A stretch of 64,000 nucleotides of DNA from Dicyema japonicum. Its lineage: Eukaryota > Dicyemida > Rhombozoa > Dicyemidae. Below are positions 58,596-64,000 of this stretch, piece after piece (position 1 is the first letter of the stretch; each line of letters starts with the position of its first letter). The stretch spans positions 2,098,444 to 2,162,443 of the forward strand of contig RDEW01000004.1 of the NCBI GenBank assembly GCA_011109175.1, written 5' to 3'. Below the pieces are notes generated by a model. The model saw only the letters and a list, made by a program, of their open reading frames with translations. It did not search any database and had not been told where the DNA came from. The translations under genes were made by a program, and so were the position numbers.

Positions 58596-58810
58596 GAAGT
58601 GTGATTCAAGAAAATAGCAGAGACTTAGCAAAGCTAGAATAATTTTACAATATAAATTTCTCAATTTTTTCTAATAAAAACAGTTATTATTATTTTTGAT
58701 CATTTATAATATCATTAGAGTTAGGAGTTCTTAAGCTTTCAGCTTTGCATTAGAGTTAAGAAAACTTAGGATATATATTAGAGTTATACAACGAACAGGA
58801 CGTAAGAAAA

Positions 58811-59060
58811 CTAACAATTTGACGAGACACAGCTGAAACACACAATTTGAATTGAAGTTGCAAAATCATCAATGTAACTAAGAGAAAAAGTATCCATTAA
58901 GTCAGGGGTGTCGAACTCATTTCCCTTTGAAGGCCGCATTGACAAGCTGATAGTCGGCTCGATATACTGGTTGTAGAGATGCTCCAATGCCGAGTTGTAA
59001 GATCTTCTGTAATGTCCAAGGAGGACCTTCACGAAGTTTCTTTGAGAAGAAGATAGCATG
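58811..59060 (-). pseudogene. RT C-terminal scrap
   Basis: ALEHLYNQYIEPTIS matches the IYKQYIEPFISYA segment of family E. Very short. Confidence 0.4.
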
Positions 59061-59390
59061 TTACTTAATGCGTCCCGAAAATCATCAGGAAAAATCATTT
59101 AGTGACGTTTTTCTGTTTAGTAGAAATTTTAATTTAATAAAATTTATATTATCAATAATTAAAATGATGTAAATTATATTTTTTAATGTTGTGGATAATT
59201 TGACTAGTTTAAAGCAAACTTTGTTCAGATATAAAACTTCATTTTTTCAAAAATTTAAAGTTCAATCATTAATACGGGACGATTGCAATTAAAAATTTAA
59301 ATGTTCTGTGTCAGGTTAATTATTAATTCTAAACATGGGAATTTAACTATTGTTAACATCTTTGATGGGATGGAATCAGCCAGAAGAGCT
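59061..59390. other. AT-rich spacer
   Basis: Nothing identified; the left edge of the family D element falls near its right end. Confidence 0.3.
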
Positions 59391-59392
59391 AG

Positions 59393-60343
59393 GATTCTCG
59401 TCGACATACTGGCGATTTTATCCTGCAGTTTAAGAACTTGGAAGACCTTGAAGATTTCAAAAAGTCAATGAATGATAGTAATCCTTTTGGATTGGGTGGA
59501 CATGAGATGGAGGAAGTAAAACTGCCTCCTTCGACTATAATTCTAAAAAATGTTCCGACATGGATAGAGATGGATGAATTAAAGGATTTTCTTCGGTCAA
59601 AGTTGACAGGAGAGTTCCGAGCTGAAAGATTTGTACGCCGTGGTGTTAGCTTGCCTATTGTTAAGCTTGTCTTAACAAGCAGGGGAGAAGCAGAATCCAT
59701 TGTCAGATTGGGATTGATTATTGGATTTTTGAAGATGAAAGCGGAATGGTATATAAAACGAGAAATTCAGTGTTTTCGTTGTCAACAGTTTGGACATATT
59801 GCTCGGTTTTGCAAGAACTTAGAAAAGTGTCTACATTGTTCGGGATCACATAGAAGATCTGAATGTAAAGCATCGCATGATACAAAAAATTGTGTTAATT
59901 GTGGGTCGACTACTCATCTGGCAAATTATGGAGGTTGTCCGAAAGCTATGGAAGCCAATCGTGAGAAAATGAAGAAAGTTGCTGAAAAGTCAAAAGTCTC
60001 CAAAAAAGAAGATAAGAAACTTGCCAAATCCGGAAATAGTCATACTATAGCAAAAAATGCTAAGTCAGCTTTTCTTGATGGTCGAACTTGTTGGAATATT
60101 CCAACGGTCAAAAGGGCAACAGTAGAAGCTTCTACTCAGACAGAAGAACCTGTGAAGGGAAAGAAAGAAGAAATCTCAACACAGGTCAATGATGGTGAAT
60201 GTCAACTTGATTATTCACAAACTTTGAAAAAATTAGAGAAAAGCATTATAGAAGTAACGAAAACAAAAAAGGATACGAAGCATTTATTGGATTTGGTGGC
60301 GATCCTAAGAGGAGGGATCAGCCACCAAAAAAATCAGAAGTAA
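59393..60343 (+). CDS. Family D retrotransposon ORF1, gag-like, 5'-truncated
   Basis: Nucleic-acid-binding protein of a non-LTR element. Homology to the family E ORF1 starts at about 59393 (GDFILQFKNLEDLEDFKKSM), with no ATG, so the 5' end is truncated. An RRM-like part (STIILKNVPTWIEMDELKDF) precedes three zinc knuckles: CFRCQQFGHIARFC, CLHCSGSHRRSEC and CVNCGSTTHLANYGGC. A lysine-rich tail follows. The stop at 60341-60343 lies inside the first junction stem-loop. ORF2 lies in the -1 frame. Confidence 0.85.
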   Translation, partial: DSRRHTGDFILQFKNLEDLEDFKKSMNDSNPFGLGGHEMEEVKLPPSTIILKNVPTWIEMDELKDFLRSKLTGEFRAERFVRRGVSLPIVKLVLTSRGEAESIVRLGLIIGFLKMKAEWYIKREIQCFRCQQFGHIARFCKNLEKCLHCSGSHRRSECKASHDTKNCVNCGSTTHLANYGGCPKAMEANREKMKKVAEKSKVSKKEDKKLAKSGNSHTIAKNAKSAFLDGRTCWNIPTVKRATVEASTQTEEPVKGKKEEISTQVNDGECQLDYSQTLKKLEKSIIEVTKTKKDTKHLLDLVAILRGGISHQKNQK

Positions 60344-60413
60344 TCAGGATAACCCTGATTAATGCCCGCTCTCTTCGGAAGCGGGCTTCAGAGCTGACTG
60401 CATTGGTCAGCAC
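60328..60413 (+). promoter_or_regulatory. Putative -1 frameshift signal with three stem-loops
   Basis: A AAA AAT (60328-60334, in ORF1 phase) is a canonical slippery heptamer. After 6 nt comes stem TAATCAGG/CCTGATTA (60341-60348 with 60354-60361, 5-nt loop), which includes the ORF1 stop. Next is GCCCGC/GCGGGC (60364-60369 with 60381-60386), then GCTGAC/GTCAGC (60393-60398 with 60406-60411). The related copy at 63.35 kb has A AAA AAC and GCCCGT/ACGGGC. Function is inferred. Confidence 0.6.
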
Positions 60414-62906
60414 AGTGCATATGGATGTTTTGATAGTAAATGAGACGAAGATCAAGAAGGGAAGTTCTTTTAAACTTAATGGATTTTCATCAATTGATAT
60501 TCCGTGGAAGAAGGGTTCTATTTCTGGAACTGGAACTTCGATTTATTATAAATCTAATTTGAATACGAAGAGACCAAGAATTATTGAAGAAGATGTATGT
60601 GAACTAGTCAGTGTGCAAATACAAACAAATATTGGATGGATAACAGTTGGAGGAATTTATTCTAAGAGCTTACGTGAGTACCCTTGGATCATTGAGAAAT
60701 TTTTTAACGAAAACGTGAATTCGATTTTGGTTGGGGACATGAACGCAAAGCATGTTGATTATGGATGTGTTACAACAAATCAGGATGGAAAATGTCTTAT
60801 AAAGTGGATGGAATCAGGAGAATTGAAAATTTTGACGTCAGCAGAAATAAATCACTATGCAACTTATAGTGGTGATAAACTTGGATTGTTCATAATGCCT
60901 CTGACGATGAGTGAAATGTGTGATCCTCCATATATCGAAAATGACATAGGAAGTGACCACATCCCACAAACGATTGAATTAAAAACTGGTCCGGTTTACA
61001 CACGACAGTTATTCATTGGATATGATGTCAGCAAAATTGATTGGAATCACTTCAATTTCTACATCAGGCTGAAAATTGGTAATGTTTGTGATTTGGGGAT
61101 TTCGAAACCGGAAGATATCGACATTCTGGATAACAAAATAAGATCTTTGTTGTTAAGTTATCTGGAAAATTATGGAAAAAGAAAAAATCTGTTGCCGCAG
61201 GAAAATATGATAATAGGAGTAGAAGAACGCTCTTTGCGTCAGGAGAAGAATAAGTTAGAAAATAAATTAAAGAGGTGTTGGGATATCTTCGACTCTCAAG
61301 AACTTAAAATGCAGATCAAGTTAGTGAAGAAGAAAATAATGGATGTTGTAAAGAAGAATGAAGAAAAAGTATGGAAAAGAGAATGTTCAAAGTTACGTCG
61401 ACAGAACCCAAAATTTTGGAAACTATATGCAAGAATGAATTCTCCCAGTAATAAGAATGAAGAAATATCTCTCAAGTCAGATGATGGTCTCACTATTCCA
61501 AAAGAAGAAATTCCAAATGTTTTACGTCGACAATTGTCCAAAATTCAAGAGATAGATCCGGCATCTTTTATTCCGATAGAAGTACAAGATACAAGAAGTA
61601 GTTATAAAGAAAAGTCGAAATTGAGTGGTCCCTTGTGTCATCCTATAACGCTGGAAGAAATAAATGCTGCAATTAAGGGTTGCAAAAATAAAGCACCAGG
61701 GTGGGATTTTATCCCAATGAGTATTTTCAAGAACGCAGGCCCAATTTTGATTGAGTGCCTAAAAATATTATATAATTCTTCTTGGAGTTTTGGTCATGTT
61801 CCAGCTTATTGGAAACGAACAATTGTACGCATGGTTGTGAAAAAAGGAAAGCCAAGGTCAAAAGCAGATAGTTATAGGCCAATTAGCCTAGTCTGCTCAA
61901 TATCGAAAGTTATGGAAAAAATTGTTTTCAATCGTCTATCAAGGCATGTTGAGGATAATAATTTTCTCTCTGATAATCAACTGGGATTTCGGCATAAAAA
62001 AGGGACTGGAGATTGCTTTAAAGAGCTAAGATCTGCAATCGAAATTTCACGAAATAAAAAGGAATTTCTTACAATAGCATGTTTGGATATAACAAAAGCG
62101 TTTGACAGTGTTTGGCACTTTGGACTTGTTGATACGTTGTCAAAAGCAGAAATTGGGAAAACTGCGTTATTATGGATAGAAAACTTTCTTTCAAAAAGAA
62201 AGTCATATATACGTGTTGGAAATTTAATTTCAAAGAAAATTGAATTGCGAAGAGGAGTTCCACAGGGTTCAATTCTCAGCCCGCTACTCTTCAATTGCGT
62301 AATGAGAGATTTGCCAAAACAGAGAGCGTAAATAGTCAAATGATTATTTATGCTGATGACATTCTTGTGCTTGATTCAAGCATGAATAAACAAATTTCAT
62401 GGAAAAGGGTGGAATCCCATATTACTAAGATTGGAAAGTGGTGCCAAAACAATGGGTTGACTCTATCGAGGGAAAAAACAACAGTCACTTGGATTGCAAG
62501 TAAAAGAAAAAATATTAATCAATGTGTGAATACTGGGGATATAAAAATCTCTGAAACATTGAAGTATCTCGGATTGTTGATAGACCGAAGAGGATCTTTC
62601 AAGGAACATATTAAAACACGAAGAAAGAAAGCTACAGGAATGTTGAAATCTTTAATTCGATTTCATTTGGAGCCTGAAACTTTTCTTTTTGTGTATTCGG
62701 CGTGTGTTGAACCATTCTTGATATATGGTTATCAAGGATGGTTTAGAACAAAAGAAAGTGATGTCTTTGTCAAAAAATTGGAAAAGTCCAGAAGATTTGC
62801 GATTAAATTGGCATATGGACTGGACTTAAAATCTAATATCGAAGAGGATTACGACCTGAAAGTCAGAAAGATAGAAAAATTATTACATCACTTATGGAAA
62901 ATGTGA
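60330..62906 (+). CDS. Family D retrotransposon ORF2 (endonuclease-RT), one frameshift
   Basis: Polyprotein for target-primed reverse transcription. The APE-type endonuclease has LINARSL, VNETK, LVGDMNAKH and GSDHIPQ. RT follows: KNKAPGWDFIPMSIFKNAGP, SYRPISLVCSISKVMEKIV, NQLGFRHKKGTGD, CLDITKAFDSVWH, RRGVPQGSILSPLLFN, then YADDILVLD in the next frame, and FLIYGYQGWF near the C-terminus. The frame shift is caused by an A4 run at 62316-62319 where the copy at 63858-63862 has A5. Otherwise the frame is open, so this is the youngest copy in the window. There is no ATG at the junction, and the frame overlaps the end of ORF1 in the -1 phase. Confidence 0.9.
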
Positions 62907-62917
62907 TGTAATTTTTG

Positions 62918-62962
62918 GGGTCCAAACGAAGTAGAGACATGTGGTGTCTCATAAAATGACCC
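62918..62962 (+). promoter_or_regulatory. Conserved 3'-UTR hairpin of family D
   Basis: Inner stem GAGACA/TGTCTC (62934-62939 with 62945-62950, loop TGTGG) and outer stem GGGTC/GACCC (62918-62922 with 62958-62962). The copies at 34380-34427 and ~63.6 kb have GGGGC/GCCCC and loop TACGG. Likely recognised by the RT during target-primed reverse transcription. Confidence 0.6.
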
Positions 62963-63059
62963 TACACGATGAATACAAACCCACTTAATTAGTTTTGGTT
63001 CAGGTTTTGGTTTCTTTACAGTAATTAGTTTTGGGGTTTGTTAGAAAATAAAATTTGTC

Positions 63060-63735
63060 TTGTCTATGGACGAAAAAGTATTGAAGCTAACATTGCGAAG
63101 AAAAACAAAATTGACCAAAAAAAGGAAAGAATCGAATGGAAAATTATTTCTAAAACGAGAAAATGCCCATAATGGAGAAAGTGAAGTTTCCAAAACTGGA
63201 ACGAATAAGAAATTAAAGTCAGAGTTTAGAATGTATGGGCAGACTGGCTGGAATACGACATATAATAAGAAACCTTCTAAAAAAGAAACAGTAGAAGCTT
63301 CAACACAGAGAATAGAGTGGTGCTCTTAAGAAGAGAGGGCAGCCACCGAAAAAACCAGAAGTAGTCAGGATAACCCTGATTAATGCCCGTTCTCTTCGGA
63401 AACGGGCCTCAGTGCTGGTTGCTATAGCCAGCACGATCCAGATGGAAGTTCTAATTATAAACGCAACTAAATTGAAGCACATGGATTGGATTTAGCATCT
63501 GAAATTGATGACGAATACGAAAGAAAAACAAGAAGAATCGGTGATTTATTACATTGCTTGTGGAAACTCGCATTGTAATTGGGGCTTTTTACGGAGAAGA
63601 GACATACGGTGTCTCATGAGAGTGCCCCGATATAGAAGACCCCAAATCTTGGCTTTCCTCTTTAGTTAATGGCTCTTACCTTGTTTAGTTAGTTGGGGTT
63701 TTGCGAATAAATCATGTTATCTGTTATCTGTTATC
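63060..63735 (+). pseudogene. Family D copy with large internal deletion
   Basis: Contains an ORF1 C-terminal remnant (QTGWNTTYNKKPSKKETVEA), the junction stem-loops (63342-63434) and the first codons of ORF2 (VLIINATKLK), joined at about 63476 directly to the last ~45 codons and 3' UTR (as at 34.27-34.52 kb). RNA structures at both ends are kept while nearly all coding sequence is gone. Confidence 0.8.
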
Positions 63736-64000
63736 TGGACGAAAAAGTATATACGTGTTGGAAATTTAATTTCAAAGAAAATTGAATTGCGAAGAGGAGT
63801 TCCACAGGGTTCAATTCTCAGTCCGCTACTCTTCAATTGCGTAATGAGAGATTTGCCAAAAACAGAGAGCGTAAATAGTCAAATGATTATTTATGCTGAT
63901 GACATTCTTGTGCTTGATTCAAGCATCAATAAACAAATTTCATGGAAAAGGGTGGAATCCCATATTACTAAGATTGGAAAGTGGTGCCAAAACAATGGGT
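63736..64000 (+). pseudogene. Family D copy, 5' side missing, runs off window
   Basis: Begins with GGACGAAAAAGTATA, as at the start of the preceding copy, then passes directly into RT at YIRVGNLIS-type sequence, RRGVPQGSILSPLLFN and YADDILVLD. It keeps the A5 run (63858-63862), so the frame is intact across the site broken at 62.3 kb. Confidence 0.8.

Noticed and set aside
1-64000. CRISPR array, prokaryotic operon or phage signals
   Set aside because: No regular spacer-repeat array; the genes are eukaryotic with spliceosomal introns, a tRNA with internal promoter and LINE/SINE content.

Overview
This is an AT-rich animal nuclear scaffold with several multi-exon genes in a sea of decayed retrotransposons. 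The genes are split by extremely short GT-AG introns, nearly all 21-28 nt. About forty were placed by asking that the flanking exons re-join into a conserved protein; removing them gives almost ungapped agreement with animal orthologues. Introns of this size, with a FOXJ1 (motile cilia) gene, point to a dicyemid mesozoan (parasite of cephalopod kidneys). That assignment is inference from general knowledge of dicyemid introns, not a database match.

Recognised genes, left to right: ACTR5 (INO80 subunit, - strand, ~7.0-8.9 kb); a HSD17B12-type 3-ketoacyl-CoA reductase (-, 11.9-13.0); a two-KH RNA-binding protein (-, 17.6-18.4); FOXJ1 (+, 20.55-21.62); tRNA-Phe (-, 25.7); cytosolic cysteinyl-tRNA synthetase (-, 43.9-46.4); COG2, a Golgi tethering subunit (-, 49.6-51.7). 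Less certain: a secreted 127-aa protein (27.4-27.8), another short secretory-looking ORF (24.9), a 98-aa protein (28.4-28.8), a multi-pass membrane protein (37.6-38.1) and a 59-aa protein (42.4-42.6). The genes are unrelated housekeeping and regulatory loci, not an operon or pathway cluster.

Most of the rest is non-LTR retrotransposon debris: an RLE-type family (1.7-2.5, 4.4-6.6 kb); CR1/Jockey-like families sharing a short 3' tail (3.0-4.4, 35.6-36.4, 38.6-40.4, 54.8-56.8); an RTE-like family (14.8-16.4, 27.0, 31.5, 34.7-35.3, 53.2); and a two-ORF family here called D (31.7-34.5, 47.9-48.5, 59.4-64.0). DNA transposons are Tigger/pogo-like (10.4-11.8 with inverted repeats and TA duplication; 23.2-24.2; an end at 36.68) and a hAT/ZBED-like relic (55.6-56.4). 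There is a Ty3-type integrase relic (57.5-58.6), a tRNA-derived SINE family in three copies (13.1, 22.5, 43.1) and a second SINE-like family (9.2, 10.0, 17.2, 54.4).

The most novel signal is in family D: at the ORF1/ORF2 junction (60328-60413) a canonical -1 frameshift heptamer is followed after 6 nt by three consecutive stem-loops, with compensatory base changes in a second copy at ~63.35 kb; a two-part 3'-UTR hairpin in the same family also covaries. Several single Ns are flanked by near-identical direct copies and look like assembly joins.
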